From [Muricauda] lutisoli (nom. illeg.) (GTDB lineage: Bacteria; Bacteroidota; Bacteroidia; Flavobacteriales; Flavobacteriaceae): a DNA stretch of 64,000 nt. Shown here piece by piece: positions 15,738 through 26,936 of this stretch (the stretch's first letter is position 1; every line of letters begins with the position of its first letter). The position numbers were made by a program, and so were the translations under genes. A model generated the notes under the pieces. It did not search any database and was not told the origin of the DNA. It worked only from the letters and a program-made list of their open reading frames with translations. The stretch is from NCBI RefSeq assembly GCF_017313105.1, contig NZ_JAFLND010000001.1, positions 372,001-436,000 of the forward strand, read 5' to 3'.

Positions 15738-16967
15738 CTACTTGATTTGACTAGCGGTGAGTTCACAAATTCTCACGATGACCTTTACCGCTTTTTCCAT
15801 ACTTTCCAAAGGAATATACTCGTATTTGCCATGAAAATTGTGCCCGCCAGCAAAAATATTGGGGCAGGGCAAGCCCATAAAGCTCAATTGTGAACCATCC
15901 GTTCCTCCTCTAATGGGTTTTATTATGGGCTCTATTTGAAGCGATTTCATGGCTTCTTCGGCGATTTCCACAATATGGTACATTGGTTCTACCTTTTCCC
16001 GCATGTTCTTGTATTGGTCCTCAATGGTCAGACTCACATAATCCCCATATTTTTTGTTGAGTTTATCCTTGATGTCGTTCAATAATTCCTTCCTTGCCTG
16101 GAAATGCACTGCATCGTGGTCACGGATAATGAGTTCTACCTCTGCTTTTTCGATTTCACCCTTGATTTTATGCACATGGAAAAAACCTTCCCGTCCAGCA
16201 GTATGTTCGGGGACTTCGCTAGGGGGTAAAAGGGTCAAAAAGTCGTTGGCTATACCTATGGCATTTACCATTTTGTTTTTGGCATAACCCGGGTGTACGC
16301 TTTTTCCCGTAATGGTGATCTTGGCCTTGGCCGCATTAAAATTTTCATACTCCAGTTCGCCCACTTGACTGCCATCCATGGTGTAGGCCCATTCCGCGCC
16401 AAATTTTTCAACATCGAACTTGTGTGCACCGCGACCAATTTCTTCATCTGGGGTAAAAGCTATCCTAATTTTACCATGCTTGATTTCAGGATGGTCATTA
16501 AGATACTCCATTGCTGTGATGATTTCTGCAATTCCGGCCTTGTCATCAGCTCCCAACAAGGTTGTACCATCTGTAGTGATCAAGGTCTGTCCTTCGTATG
16601 CCTTTAGGTCTTCAAAATAATCCGGGGAAAGTACAATGTTCTTCAACTTGTTCAGCACAATATCTTTTCCATCGTAATTTTCAATGATCTGTGGTTTTAC
16701 GTTTCTGCCCGAAAAATCGGGGGAAGTATCAAAATGGGAAACAAAACCAATGGTAGGTACCTTTTTGTCCATATTGCCGGGGAGCGTGGCCATAATATAG
16801 GCGTTCTCGTCAATCGATACCTCTTGCATGCCTATTTGGTGGAGCTCCATTACCAATTTCTTGGCAAGGTCCCACTGCTTTTCTGTACTGGGTGTGGTTT
16901 TGGAATAGGGGTCGCTTTGCGTATCGGTTTTTACATATTCCAAAAATCGGGGCAGTAGTTTTTCCAT
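15738..16967 (-). CDS. pepT: Peptidase T (tripeptide aminopeptidase, M20B)
   Basis: At 409 residues this is full length for PepT. The di-zinc site shows [11 protein letters not shown] (His and bridging Asp, about 78-88), [11 protein letters not shown] (Asp), [11 protein letters not shown] (catalytic and ligand Glu, ~170-180) and a C-terminal [12 protein letters not shown] (His ligand). The family removes N-terminal residues from tripeptides in the cytosol. A TATTTTTG box (minus strand, 16981-16988) sits 13 nt upstream of the ATG. It leads a two-gene unit with the DUF1801 gene. Confidence 0.95.
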   Translation of the reverse strand: MEKLLPRFLEYVKTDTQSDPYSKTTPSTEKQWDLAKKLVMELHQIGMQEVSIDENAYIMATLPGNMDKKVPTIGFVSHFDTSPDFSGRNVKPQIIENYDGKDIVLNKLKNIVLSPDYFEDLKAYEGQTLITTDGTTLLGADDKAGIAEIITAMEYLNDHPEIKHGKIRIAFTPDEEIGRGAHKFDVEKFGAEWAYTMDGSQVGELEYENFNAAKAKITITGKSVHPGYAKNKMVNAIGIANDFLTLLPPSEVPEHTAGREGFFHVHKIKGEIEKAEVELIIRDHDAVHFQARKELLNDIKDKLNKKYGDYVSLTIEDQYKNMREKVEPMYHIVEIAEEAMKSLQIEPIIKPIRGGTDGSQLSFMGLPCPNIFAGGHNFHGKYEYIPLESMEKAVKVIVRICELTASQIK

Positions 16968-16980
16968 AGCGTCGTTTTAT

Positions 16981-16988
16981 CAAAAATA
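16981..16988 (-). promoter_or_regulatory. -7 promoter box TATTTTTG of pepT
   Basis: Perfect TAnnTTTG box on the minus strand, 13 nt before the ATG. The mRNA leader should be under ~10 nt. Confidence 0.55.
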
Positions 16989-17064
16989 ATGCTTATTCAA
17001 ACGTAATTTTATATATCAAAGGCATTAATACCTATCTTTCGTGAACAAACAATAGGAACCTCAA

Positions 17065-17484
17065 TTGAAATCAATAGCCATATATCTTTTTTTGATATCC
17101 GGGTTTTCCGGGTTCGCTCAAATGGATTGTATTTTGGGAGTAGGTGGGCGAGACAACGAAACCATAACCAAGGTTTTTGAGTTGACGGAAGAGCAAAAAG
17201 AAAACCTTAAGAACTGGAGTGCCGAACTTAAAATACGCAACGATATTTTAAGTGACAAGGCTAAATATCTTATGAAAAAGAATGAGGAAAGCTCACCGGA
17301 GGTATTGATTACCGTCTCCAAGGAATATGCTTCTATAATGGACAGCATGAAGCAGAATGTTCGTATGATGGACAAAAGGCTGTTGATAAGTTTTAATCCT
17401 GCCCAATATGAAAGGTATTTAAAATTGTGCAGTCAATTAACTTTGCGCCCTATCCACATTAATCGGTCTGTTGACGAAAATTGA
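17065..17484 (+). CDS. Small secreted helical protein, unknown function
   Basis: This 139-residue protein has a TTG start at 17065, the only one possible because a stop codon (TAG) lies 12 nt upstream in frame. A signal peptide follows (AIYLFLISGFSGFAQ). The mature protein is mostly charged helix (about 38-115) with repeated Lys/Glu residues and three Cys. The EQKENLKNWSAELK pattern is reminiscent of CpxP/Spy-like periplasmic chaperones, but that is only an impression. It is divergent from pepT and upstream of pyrD by 57 nt. Confidence 0.55.
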   Translation: MKSIAIYLFLISGFSGFAQMDCILGVGGRDNETITKVFELTEEQKENLKNWSAELKIRNDILSDKAKYLMKKNEESSPEVLITVSKEYASIMDSMKQNVRMMDKRLLISFNPAQYERYLKLCSQLTLRPIHINRSVDEN

Positions 17485-17515
17485 ACGATTTGTCAAGAAC
17501 TGTTTTAAGAGTTGT

Positions 17516-17523
17516 TATTTTTG
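17516..17523 (+). promoter_or_regulatory. -7 promoter box TATTTTTG of pyrD
   Basis: Perfect TAnnTTTG box, 18 nt before the pyrD ATG at 17542. Confidence 0.55.
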
Positions 17524-17541
17524 TCCAAAATCCATTTTTGA

Positions 17542-18582
17542 ATGTATAAATTCCTGATTCGCCCGGTACTTTTTTTATTTGATCCCGAAGCCGTGCACCA
17601 CTTTTCTTTTTGGGCCATTAAGTTGTTATCAAGATTGGGTTTTAGCGGTCTTTTTAGAAAAATCTTCAATGTGAACGACCCAAGACTGGAGCGGGAGGTT
17701 TTTGGCGTAAAGTTTAAGAACCCTGTAGGTCTGGCTGCTGGTTTTGACAAGAATGCCAAGTTATACAACGAGTTCTCAGATTTCGGTTTTGGTTTTGTTG
17801 AAATCGGAACGGTAACTCCCAAGCCCCAACCAGGAAACCCTAAAAAACGATTGTTCCGTTTAAAAAGGGATAAAGCAATTATTAACCGCATGGGGTTCAA
17901 TAATCAAGGCGTTTTTGAAGCTGTTGAACAATTAAAAAAGAAGCACCGTGTGATTATCGGCGGCAATATCGGCAAGAACAAGGTTACCCCTAACAAAGAT
18001 GCCATCAAGGATTACCTGATTTGTTTTGAAGCTTTGTTTGAACATGTGGATTACTTTGTGGTGAATGTGAGTTCGCCCAACACACCTGGACTCCGCGAAC
18101 TTCAGGATAAGGAGCCCTTGACCAAATTGTTGAAAAAACTAAAAAGTCAGAATAGTAAATTGGCCAAAAGCTTTGGATTGAAGCAAAAGCCTATTTTATT
18201 GAAAATAGCCCCGGATTTAACAGACGATCAATTAAGGGACATCATTGAAATTGTTGCAGATACTAAAATTGATGGTGTTATTGCCACTAACACCACTATT
18301 GAAAGAAAAGAACTGAAATCGGACCTGTATTTAACAGAGGAGAATGGCGGTCTTAGTGGAAAGCCTCTAAAAAATAGAAGTACTAAAGTAATTCGCTTTT
18401 TGGCTGATAACAGCAAAAAAGCTTTTCCAATTATCGGTGTAGGTGGAATCCATTCCCCAGAGGATGCATTGGAAAAGTTGGATGCGGGAGCGGATTTGGT
18501 GCAGCTCTACACGGGTTTTATTTATGAAGGGCCAGCACTTATCAAGAAAATCAACAAGGCTATTTTGGAAAAAATGGATTAA
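17542..18582 (+). CDS. pyrD: Quinone-dependent dihydroorotate dehydrogenase (class 2)
   Basis: This 346-residue enzyme has an N-terminal membrane-associating helix region, then the FMN beta-barrel: [10 protein letters not shown] (about 69-78), [22 protein letters not shown] and [12 protein letters not shown] (about 174-185, containing the catalytic Ser of class 2 instead of Cys). FMN phosphate binding is seen in IGVGGI and YTGF at the end. It oxidises dihydroorotate to orotate in pyrimidine synthesis and passes electrons to quinone. lysE follows after 5 nt, so they are probably co-transcribed. Confidence 0.96.
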   Translation: MYKFLIRPVLFLFDPEAVHHFSFWAIKLLSRLGFSGLFRKIFNVNDPRLEREVFGVKFKNPVGLAAGFDKNAKLYNEFSDFGFGFVEIGTVTPKPQPGNPKKRLFRLKRDKAIINRMGFNNQGVFEAVEQLKKKHRVIIGGNIGKNKVTPNKDAIKDYLICFEALFEHVDYFVVNVSSPNTPGLRELQDKEPLTKLLKKLKSQNSKLAKSFGLKQKPILLKIAPDLTDDQLRDIIEIVADTKIDGVIATNTTIERKELKSDLYLTEENGGLSGKPLKNRSTKVIRFLADNSKKAFPIIGVGGIHSPEDALEKLDAGADLVQLYTGFIYEGPALIKKINKAILEKMD

Positions 18583-18587
18583 ACCAT

Positions 18588-19244
18588 ATGCACAGTTTAT
18601 TTTTATTTCTGGAAACCGTCAATTATCCCATATTGATCGGGTTTTTTGTATCCTCGCTTGCCCTGGCTATTTCACCGGGCCCTGATAATATTTTTGTACT
18701 GACCCAAAGTATCAGTAATGGTACAAAATCGGGGTTGGCAACTGTTTTTGGATTGGTCTCGGGCTGTTTGGTGCATACCACTTTGTTGGCCTTTGGGGTT
18801 TCGGAAATCATTAAGCGGAGTGACACCTTATTTTTCGCCATCAAGCTTTTTGGAGCCATGTATTTGCTGTACCTGGCTTATCAGGTTTATCGCAGTGATG
18901 CTTCCATTGCGATCGATGATAAAAACAGACCGGCCAAACCCCCCATGAAGCTTTTTTGGACCGGGGTTACCATGAATGTGCTTAATCCAAAAGTCACTAT
19001 TTTCTTTTTGGCTTTTTTTCCGGGCTTTTTGTTTAGCGATGAGCTCAATACTGTCATTCAATTCTATATCCTGGGCCTCCTTTTTATGCTTTCTGCGCTT
19101 ATTGTATTTGGGGCCATTGCCGTATTGGCGGGAAAGATTTCAAAATACCTGACCCGACATAAAAATGCAGGTGTTTATTTAAAATGGGTGCAACTGGTTG
19201 TTTTTGTAGGGATTGCCATTTATCTATTTCTATCGGACAAATAA
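18588..19244 (+). CDS. LysE/RhtB-family amino acid exporter
   Basis: This 218-residue protein has about six membrane helices and the family signature SPGPDNIFVLTQS (near 29-41) after the first helix; GLVSGCLVHTTLLAFGVS and MNVLNPKVTIFFLAFFPGF (an NPK-type motif) are also typical. Members export lysine, homoserine, threonine or related metabolites. The substrate cannot be told from sequence. It sits 5 nt after pyrD and 21 nt before the HMG-CoA lyase gene. Confidence 0.9.
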   Translation: MHSLFLFLETVNYPILIGFFVSSLALAISPGPDNIFVLTQSISNGTKSGLATVFGLVSGCLVHTTLLAFGVSEIIKRSDTLFFAIKLFGAMYLLYLAYQVYRSDASIAIDDKNRPAKPPMKLFWTGVTMNVLNPKVTIFFLAFFPGFLFSDELNTVIQFYILGLLFMLSALIVFGAIAVLAGKISKYLTRHKNAGVYLKWVQLVVFVGIAIYLFLSDK

Positions 19245-19265
19245 GTGCTATTTTTACGCACGCCT

Positions 19266-20129
19266 ATGCCAAAAGTCAAACTCATAGAATGTCCACGGGA
19301 CGCCATGCAGGGAATAAAAACCTTTATTCCTACGGATGATAAGGTAAAGTATATCCAATCCTTATTGGGCTGTGGTTTTGATACCATTGATTTTGGAAGT
19401 TTTGTTTCGCCGAAAGCCATACCACAGATGCAAGATACTGCTGAGGTTTTGGCGCAATTGGATCTTTCCCGTACCCAAAGTAAGCTTTTGGCCATTGTTG
19501 CCAATGTTAGGGGCGCGCAAGATGCATGCAAGTATGAAGCGATAGATTATTTGGGCTTTCCTTTTTCCATTTCGGAAAACTTTCAAATGCGGAATACGCA
19601 TAAAACCATCGACCAATCGGTAGAGACTCTTAAGGGAATCTTGGAGTTGGCCGATGCCAACGGCAAGGAGGTGGTCACTTATATTTCCATGGGCTTCGGA
19701 AATCCATACGGTGATCCTTGGAGTGTTGAAATAGTTGGGGAGTGGACCGAGAAACTGGCGGCCATGGGAACTAGAATACTTTCGTTATCGGATACAATTG
19801 GCAGTTCTACACCGGAGGTGATAGATTACCTGTTCTCCAACCTTATCCCAAAATATCCGGAAATAGAATTTGGTGCCCATTTGCATACCACTCCATCCAA
19901 ATGGCATGAAAAAGTGGATGCGGCCTATAAAGCAGGTTGCCGTCGATTTGATGGCGCCGTGCAAGGTTTTGGCGGGTGCCCAATGGCCAAGGATGAACTT
20001 ACTGGAAATATGCCTACGGAAAGAATGCTTTCCTATTTTACTGCGGAAAAGGCCGATACAGGTGTCAATTGGATGGTTTTTGAAGCAGCCTTCAATAAAG
20101 CCACTGAACTTTTTTCGGTATACCATTAA
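19266..20129 (+). CDS. Hydroxymethylglutaryl-CoA lyase
   Basis: From ATG 19266 it is 287 residues, a TIM barrel of the HMGL-like family. ECPRDAMQG (about 9-17) carries the Arg and metal-binding Asp; GAHLHTT supplies the two metal-binding His; GAVQGFGGCPMAK holds the active-site Cys on its loop. The enzyme splits HMG-CoA to acetyl-CoA and acetoacetate, the last step of leucine breakdown. The frame is open upstream to 19245 but those residues lack a family counterpart. Follows LysE by 21 nt; a TATTTTTA sequence near 19250 could give an extra promoter. Ends before a terminator. Confidence 0.92.
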   Translation: MPKVKLIECPRDAMQGIKTFIPTDDKVKYIQSLLGCGFDTIDFGSFVSPKAIPQMQDTAEVLAQLDLSRTQSKLLAIVANVRGAQDACKYEAIDYLGFPFSISENFQMRNTHKTIDQSVETLKGILELADANGKEVVTYISMGFGNPYGDPWSVEIVGEWTEKLAAMGTRILSLSDTIGSSTPEVIDYLFSNLIPKYPEIEFGAHLHTTPSKWHEKVDAAYKAGCRRFDGAVQGFGGCPMAKDELTGNMPTERMLSYFTAEKADTGVNWMVFEAAFNKATELFSVYH

Positions 20130-20132
20130 AAA

Positions 20133-20159
20133 AAAGGCACCCTTAATGGAGTGCCTTTC
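20133..20159. terminator. Terminator between HMG-CoA lyase and the TonB receptor
   Basis: AAAGGCACtCC-type stem: AAAGGCAC pairs with GTGCCTTT over a short loop, with A- and T-runs on both sides, so it can serve the two convergent genes. Confidence 0.8.
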
Positions 20160-20185
20160 TATTGTCCTGTTGTGGGAATCATTAA

Positions 20186-22411
20186 TTAATATCTAAGCTC
20201 AATACCTGCGTAAACACCAAATGGATGACCAGGTCTTAAACCTGCAGGTACCCTTGCAACGGCGTATTTTTCGTCCAATAAATTTATGGCGTTGGCAGTT
20301 ACGGCCAAGTGATCGTTGAACCTGTATCTTCCACCAAGATCTAATATAAAGTTGGAATTTACTTTTTCGTTGGCAGGTATAGGTCCATTTCCGGCCATGG
20401 TTCTAAAAGCTCCATTGTACCTACCGCTCACATTTAATTCAAAATTTTGGTGTTCCAATGATAAGGTTGCATTGAACTGGTGTTTGGAGATGTATGGCAT
20501 TTCATCACCAGAGGAAACCTCGCCCCAAATATCGTTTTCACTACCAAAGCTGTTCAAAAATTCGGTATCTGTCAACGTATATCCAAAAGTAAATGGCAAT
20601 TGAAGGTCTTCATTGTTCTCCAAAAAGTTATAGTTGAGCAGCAGCTCAATACCCTGCACGCGTACTTCGCCAGCATTAAATTGATCTAATGATCCGGTTC
20701 CGCCTGTTGCGGCAAGATCACTGCCCAAAAGATTACTGTAATCGTTATAAAAACCAACTAACTCGCCGGAAATACCTGCAAATGAGAAGCGACTGCCCAA
20801 CTCATAGTTTACACTTTCCTCAGGATTTTCTCCTGGTTGGTTACTTGGAGGTGAAAAGCCTTTGTGCACCCCTCCAAAAACGGATAGGTCATTGAAATTG
20901 TAGTTGAAACCAATTCCTGGGATAAAAACGTCTACTTTATTCTGTCTTTCGGAAAGATCAGAACCAGTACGTTCCACGTCGTTGGTTCCATAGTTCAATC
21001 TTTCCAGGGCAATGTTCTCGTAACGGAGGCCTGGCGTTAATGTTAAGTCTTTGATTTTCAATTTGTACATGGCATAAGAAGCAAAAGCTTTAGCACTGCT
21101 TACCCTATTGGCATTAGTACCTGGAACGCCTGGATTGACCAATTGCATATCTCCGTTTACCATGGCATAATCATCTATCCACTGAAAGCGGTCTTCTTCA
21201 TCATAGTGGTAACGTAGTCCTATTTCCAAGTCGTGATAGGTGTTCTCACCGCTCCAATGGTAATCCAATTTTGTTTGAACCCCGGTTGACAAATAATCTC
21301 TATTGTTGTTTCTGGCATTCAGTAGGTCATTCGCTCCACTATTGATCGAGCCTTTTACTAAATCTATATAGGATGCAAACTCGTTCGGGGCCCCAAAAAT
21401 GTTGCCGATACCTTGACGTTCGCCATCAATGGTAACATAATCCACTTTATACCAATTTCTGCTAAAATCGTTGTAATAGCCTATGGTGGTAATCCTGAAT
21501 TGATCGCTGAATTTTAAGGCATGGGTTCCCATTAATTGGAAGTGCTCAGCATTCATTTGGTCGTTTTGTGATCCAGCATAGCGACGGAAGGGGTCAGCGT
21601 CAAAATCTTCCTGGGTCAGGCCCAAGTAGGTTTCATTGGAAGTTTCATCTGAATATTGCAATTTAACTTCAAATTCCTGTCCCACCATTGCTTCTGGATT
21701 CGTGTTGATCTTGAATTTGGCAACCAGGTCATTCTTGTCAAACCCTGTATTGTCTCCATTTTCTAAGTTTTTAAACCCATTGGAATTGTAGTTGAGGTAT
21801 TCTACCGAATAACCAAAGTTTTTACGGCTATCTCCCAATTGGGCATGGATCCGGCCACTTTGAAAGCTTCCGTAACTACTGTTCAAAAAGATCCCAAAGT
21901 TATCAGGGACTTCGGTGGAAATCATATTTATGGCGCCGCCTGTAGTGTATGGCCCAAATTGCACTTGACTACTCCCCTTTAATATTTCTACAGCTTGCAT
22001 CCGTGCAATGGTAGGAAAATAATAAGCAGATGGGGCACTATAAGGAGCGGGAGCAATAAGGACACCATCTTCCATTAAGGTGATTTTCGAACTCCTTTCC
22101 GGAGAAGTTCCCCGTAAACTAATGTTTGGTCTAAGACCAAATCCATCTTCTTCGTAAATATTGACCCCGGGAACAGCACGTAAAGTCCGGTTGACGTCTG
22201 TATAATTGAATTTTTTGATTTCTTCGGGAGACAAGTAATAGGAAGAACCCGTTCTGTTCTTTGCGACAAATTTACTTCCAAAAATCACTTTTGCGGATAG
22301 AACAACTTCGTTCAGTTGTATTAATGTGGAATCATTGCCCATTGGTTTTTGTTGTCCAGAAAGAAATAGAAAACTAAAAAATGCGATGATGATTAATGAT
22401 GGTCGGTACAT
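20186..22411 (-). CDS. TonB-dependent outer-membrane receptor (ferric-chelate type)
   Basis: This 741-residue receptor has a signal peptide (about 1-20), a plug domain (EVVLSAKVIFGSKF, VNRTLRAVPGVNIYEEDGFGLRPNISLRG, GGAINMISTEVPDNFG) and a long 22-strand barrel that ends in the terminal aromatic GIELRY. The plug and barrel resemble FecA-type ferric citrate/siderophore receptors. It lacks the N-terminal carboxypeptidase-like domain and SusD partner of glycan receptors, and no siderophore genes are near. It is driven by an excellent promoter at 22456-22486 and has no obvious Fur box. Confidence 0.92.
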   Translation of the reverse strand: MYRPSLIIIAFFSFLFLSGQQKPMGNDSTLIQLNEVVLSAKVIFGSKFVAKNRTGSSYYLSPEEIKKFNYTDVNRTLRAVPGVNIYEEDGFGLRPNISLRGTSPERSSKITLMEDGVLIAPAPYSAPSAYYFPTIARMQAVEILKGSSQVQFGPYTTGGAINMISTEVPDNFGIFLNSSYGSFQSGRIHAQLGDSRKNFGYSVEYLNYNSNGFKNLENGDNTGFDKNDLVAKFKINTNPEAMVGQEFEVKLQYSDETSNETYLGLTQEDFDADPFRRYAGSQNDQMNAEHFQLMGTHALKFSDQFRITTIGYYNDFSRNWYKVDYVTIDGERQGIGNIFGAPNEFASYIDLVKGSINSGANDLLNARNNNRDYLSTGVQTKLDYHWSGENTYHDLEIGLRYHYDEEDRFQWIDDYAMVNGDMQLVNPGVPGTNANRVSSAKAFASYAMYKLKIKDLTLTPGLRYENIALERLNYGTNDVERTGSDLSERQNKVDVFIPGIGFNYNFNDLSVFGGVHKGFSPPSNQPGENPEESVNYELGSRFSFAGISGELVGFYNDYSNLLGSDLAATGGTGSLDQFNAGEVRVQGIELLLNYNFLENNEDLQLPFTFGYTLTDTEFLNSFGSENDIWGEVSSGDEMPYISKHQFNATLSLEHQNFELNVSGRYNGAFRTMAGNGPIPANEKVNSNFILDLGGRYRFNDHLAVTANAINLLDEKYAVARVPAGLRPGHPFGVYAGIELRY

Positions 22412-22455
22412 TGTATTAATTAAGACTTAGTTTAAATAAAAATTAATTTGGAATG

Positions 22456-22486
22456 CAAATGTACATCCTCAAAAGAATAAAACAAA
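22456..22486 (-). promoter_or_regulatory. Promoter of the TonB receptor: TTTG-N19-TACATTTG
   Basis: On the minus strand TTTG (22483-22486) and TACATTTG (22456-22463) are separated by exactly 19 nt, the best match to the Bacteroidota housekeeping promoter in this window. The box lies 44 nt before the ATG at 22411. Confidence 0.75.
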
Positions 22487-22623
22487 CCTTATTTAGAATA
22501 AATAAATATAATTTATGGAAAATTGTCGTCTTTTTGAGTATCTGCCGTTGCGTTTATGGTCGCAACATTTTCTCAATAATGGAGAAAGTATTGGGTATGT
22601 CTTTCTTTCATTAAAATTAGTGG

Positions 22624-22631
22624 TATATTTG
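22624..22631 (+). promoter_or_regulatory. -7 promoter box TATATTTG of guaB
   Basis: Perfect TAnnTTTG box 23 nt before the guaB ATG. Confidence 0.6.
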
Positions 22632-22642
22632 CACGCAATTAA

Positions 22643-24127
<1,485 letters not shown>

Positions 24128-24150
24128 ATAAATTTAAATTGTAAACGCAA

Positions 24151-24176
24151 ACGCTGGAGAATTTATTTTCCAGCGT
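24151..24176. terminator. Hairpin at the convergent guaB/thioredoxin ends
   Basis: ACGCTGGA and TCCAGCGT form a perfect 8-bp stem (10-nt loop) that overlaps the 3' end of the thioredoxin gene at 24163. No clear U-run on either side, so terminator activity is only probable. Confidence 0.45.
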
Positions 24177-24678
24177 AGCTTTCCCAATCCTTATCCTTGT
24201 AGATGTTTTCACCAAAGTACTTGGCGATCTGCATAAAAGGTTCCACTTGTTGGTATCCAGGAACGGGGGATAGCATGTTCAATTGCTCATCCAAGAAAAC
24301 CACCGTAGGGTAGCTCATACGACCCTGCAAAAGCGCCGCTGCCAATTCATGATAGCCTCTTCTTCCTGATGGAACAAATTTGAATGTCTTGCCTTGATAT
24401 TCGATGGGATCCTTACCTTCTGCATCCAATTTTACCATATAAAAATTGTCTTGCATGTATTTGGATACGTCTGGATGTTGAAATGTGTTTTTATCCATCT
24501 TTTTACACCATCCGCACCAATCCGTGTACACATCAACAAATATTTTTTTGGGCTGCGCATCCGTTTTGGAAAGTTCAACGGCCTCTTCCCAGGATATCCA
24601 ATTAATATCTTGGGCTTGTGCATTAAAGCCTATAAATGCTATGAAAAGTAAGCTGATTTGGGTATAAATTGAGCGCAT
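24163..24678 (-). CDS. Periplasmic thioredoxin-like protein (WCGWC)
   Basis: This 171-residue protein has a signal peptide (about 1-22, ending AQAQ) and a thioredoxin-like domain with the redox motif WCGWC (residues 49-53) in VDVYTDWCGWCKKMDKNTF. MSYPTVVFLDE gives the cis-Pro. It belongs to the thioredoxin_7/DUF255-related group of secreted thioredoxins in Bacteroidota and probably reduces or isomerises disulphides in exported proteins. It is alone, convergent with guaB. Confidence 0.88.
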   Translation of the reverse strand: MRSIYTQISLLFIAFIGFNAQAQDINWISWEEAVELSKTDAQPKKIFVDVYTDWCGWCKKMDKNTFQHPDVSKYMQDNFYMVKLDAEGKDPIEYQGKTFKFVPSGRRGYHELAAALLQGRMSYPTVVFLDEQLNMLSPVPGYQQVEPFMQIAKYFGENIYKDKDWESYAGK

Positions 24679-24777
24679 AGTCTTCGTTTTTGACGTATTT
24701 GTCGTTCTATCAATACAAAACTAACGAAAATTGTGCCAAAATAGTATTGGCTTTAACACTCTGATAAAGCTTTGAGC

Positions 24778-26016
24778 CTACTTCACAGCTTGTTTCTTTG
24801 GTGTATCGAAAAGCTCTTTTACGTCCACTTGGTTGTGCAAAATATCATCAAAGGTTTCCCTTTTTCTGATGAGATGAGCTTTTCCTTGGTGCCAAAGTAC
24901 CTCGGCAGGTCTGTATCTGGAATTGTAATTGCTGGCCATAGTGAAACAATAAGCGCCTGCGTTTTTAAAGCACAGGATATCCCCTTCGGATATTTCATTG
25001 ATCCTACGATTGCTGCCAAATGTATCCGTTTCGCAGATGTAGCCTACCACGGAGTAATAGCGTTCTTTTCCCTTCGGATTGGAAATATTCTCAATTTGAT
25101 GGTTGGACCCGTACAACATGGGTCTTATCAAGTGGTTAAAACCAGAATCAACACTTGCAAACACGGTGGAAGTGGTCTGCTTCACTACATTTACCTTGGC
25201 CAAGAAGTAGCCTGCCTCGCTCACCAAAAACTTGCCTGGCTCAAAGGCTAGCGTGAGCTCTTTGCCATATTCCTTACAAAACTCGTTGAATCTTTTGGTG
25301 AGTTTCTTGCCCAACTCATCCACATTGGTTTGGATATCCCCCTCTTTGTAAGGGACTTTAAATCCACTGCCAAAATCTATAAATTCCAAATCCTTAAAGT
25401 TGCTTGCCGTTTCAAAAAGAATTTCTGAAGCATAAAGGAAAACATCTATATCCAAAATATCACTGCCGGTATGCATGTGGATTCCGTTGATATTCATGTT
25501 GGTCAACTCCACAATTCGCAGTAAATGTGGAATTTGGTGAATGCTTATGCCGAATTTGGAATCGATGTGTCCCACAGAAATATTGGAGTTCCCTCCCGCC
25601 ATTACGTGTGGATTGATACGGATACAAACGGGAATGTCCGGATGCTTGCTCCCAAATTGCTCTAAAATGGAGAGGTTGTCAATATTTACTTGGACCCCAA
25701 GTGCCGCAGCTTCTTCAATTTCTTCCAAAGAAACACCATTTGGCGTAAAAATGATGGATTCTGGCTTAAACCCGGCCAATAAGCCTAATTTTACTTCTTG
25801 AATGGATACAGTGTCCAAGCCGCTTCCCAAACTGTTCAGTAATCTAAGGATGCTTACATTGGACAATGCCTTGGCAGCATAGTTCAACTTAAGGTTGGGT
25901 ACACCTTTAAATGCATTGGTCAGTTTTTTGTATTGTGAAGTGATCCTATCTGCATCATATACATAAAGTGGTGCGCCAAATTGTTCGGTAAGTTGAAGTA
26001 AGTCCTTAGAATTCAT
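24778..26016 (-). CDS. lysA: Diaminopimelate decarboxylase
   Basis: This 412-residue PLP enzyme of the alanine-racemase fold type (group IV) decarboxylates meso-DAP to lysine. Lys49 in NYAAKA is the PLP Schiff-base residue; HMHTGSD, EPGKFLVSEAGYFL (PLP phosphate and glycine-rich loop) and CETDTFG with Cys near 340 (partner active site) follow. A TAGTTTTG box (minus strand, 26036-26043) lies 19 nt upstream. dapD at 44078 supplies the same pathway elsewhere in the window. Monocistronic. Confidence 0.95.
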   Translation of the reverse strand: MNSKDLLQLTEQFGAPLYVYDADRITSQYKKLTNAFKGVPNLKLNYAAKALSNVSILRLLNSLGSGLDTVSIQEVKLGLLAGFKPESIIFTPNGVSLEEIEEAAALGVQVNIDNLSILEQFGSKHPDIPVCIRINPHVMAGGNSNISVGHIDSKFGISIHQIPHLLRIVELTNMNINGIHMHTGSDILDIDVFLYASEILFETASNFKDLEFIDFGSGFKVPYKEGDIQTNVDELGKKLTKRFNEFCKEYGKELTLAFEPGKFLVSEAGYFLAKVNVVKQTTSTVFASVDSGFNHLIRPMLYGSNHQIENISNPKGKERYYSVVGYICETDTFGSNRRINEISEGDILCFKNAGAYCFTMASNYNSRYRPAEVLWHQGKAHLIRKRETFDDILHNQVDVKELFDTPKKQAVK

Positions 26017-26035
26017 AGTAAACCAATATTTTAAG

Positions 26036-26043
26036 CAAAACTA
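26036..26043 (-). promoter_or_regulatory. -7 promoter box TAGTTTTG of lysA
   Basis: Perfect TAnnTTTG box on the minus strand, 19 nt before the ATG. Confidence 0.55.
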
Positions 26044-26179
26044 GGTTTTGTCCGCGGTACACACAAGAAAACTGACATTATTCATTAAAATATAACAAGG
26101 TGTTTTATTTATAACAACGATGTGGTCTCAAGGGTTGTACCTTTTGGTTTTGATGTGTATTTTTAAACAAATTCATAAT

Positions 26180-26818
26180 ATGAAACTTCCTTTATTTCCT
26201 TTAAAATCAGTTTTTTTTCCGGGAGAGACTGTGCCCCTTCATATTTTTGAAGACCGATACAAACAATTGATCAATGATTGTCGCAAGGAAGCACTTACCT
26301 TTGGTATTCCTGTTTATATAAATAATTCCATTTCATATGGAACTGAGGTACAGTTGGTTGAGGTGGTCAATACGTATGAAACTGGCGAAATGGATGTGGT
26401 TTGTGTTGCACGTCAAATTTTTAAGGTACTGAGTTTTGAAAAACAGTTGGAGGGTAAATTGTATGCCGGAGGAGAAGTTGAATTCCTTGAAATTGAAAAC
26501 AATGCAGATGAGGCTTTGAGGGAAGAGGTGCTTCAAAAGGTCGAGAACCTTTATGACATTATGGATGTTCCCTTTACCAAAATATCACCTAAACAGTTTA
26601 ACAGCTATTCATTGGCCCACAAAATGGGACTTTCCTTTGAGCAGGAATATAAATTGTTGCTCATGGCAAAAGAAACGGACCGATTGAATTTTATAAAGGA
26701 TCATTTAGATGCAACAGCCAATGTTCTAAATGAAGTAAATCGCACCAAAGGAGTTATTGAAATGAACGGTCACTTTAAAAATTTTGATCCATTGGACTTT
26801 CAAGATTTCAAATTGTAG
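26180..26818 (+). CDS. LON N-terminal (substrate-binding) domain protein
   Basis: From ATG 26180 it is 212 residues: KLPLFPLKSVFFPGETVPLHIFEDRYKQLIND is a hallmark of the LON N-terminal domain. No ATPase or protease domain follows, so this is a stand-alone LON substrate-binding-like protein, common in Bacteroidota and of uncertain function. The frame opens at 26120, but those residues (with MWSQGLYLL) look like leader sequence. It precedes sucC by 118 nt, with a separate promoter. Confidence 0.82.
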   Translation: MKLPLFPLKSVFFPGETVPLHIFEDRYKQLINDCRKEALTFGIPVYINNSISYGTEVQLVEVVNTYETGEMDVVCVARQIFKVLSFEKQLEGKLYAGGEVEFLEIENNADEALREEVLQKVENLYDIMDVPFTKISPKQFNSYSLAHKMGLSFEQEYKLLLMAKETDRLNFIKDHLDATANVLNEVNRTKGVIEMNGHFKNFDPLDFQDFKL

Positions 26819-26903
26819 TGTTCGGAATAGCGAAACTGACTTTTAATTAAGGTTTAATCGGTAATTATTCATTTAACATCTTCAATTTGTCAGCGGTGTT
26901 TTC

Positions 26904-26911
26904 TATTTTTG
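26904..26911 (+). promoter_or_regulatory. -7 promoter box TATTTTTG of sucC
   Basis: Perfect TAnnTTTG box 25 nt before the sucC ATG; a TTTG 14 nt upstream is too close for the usual -33 spacing. Confidence 0.5.
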
Positions 26912-26936
26912 TCAGCAAACAAAAGTAAATTCACAG

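Noticed and set aside
24772..25251. 159-residue open frame opposite lysA
   Set aside because: It lies inside the reverse of the lysA active-site region and lacks any domain.
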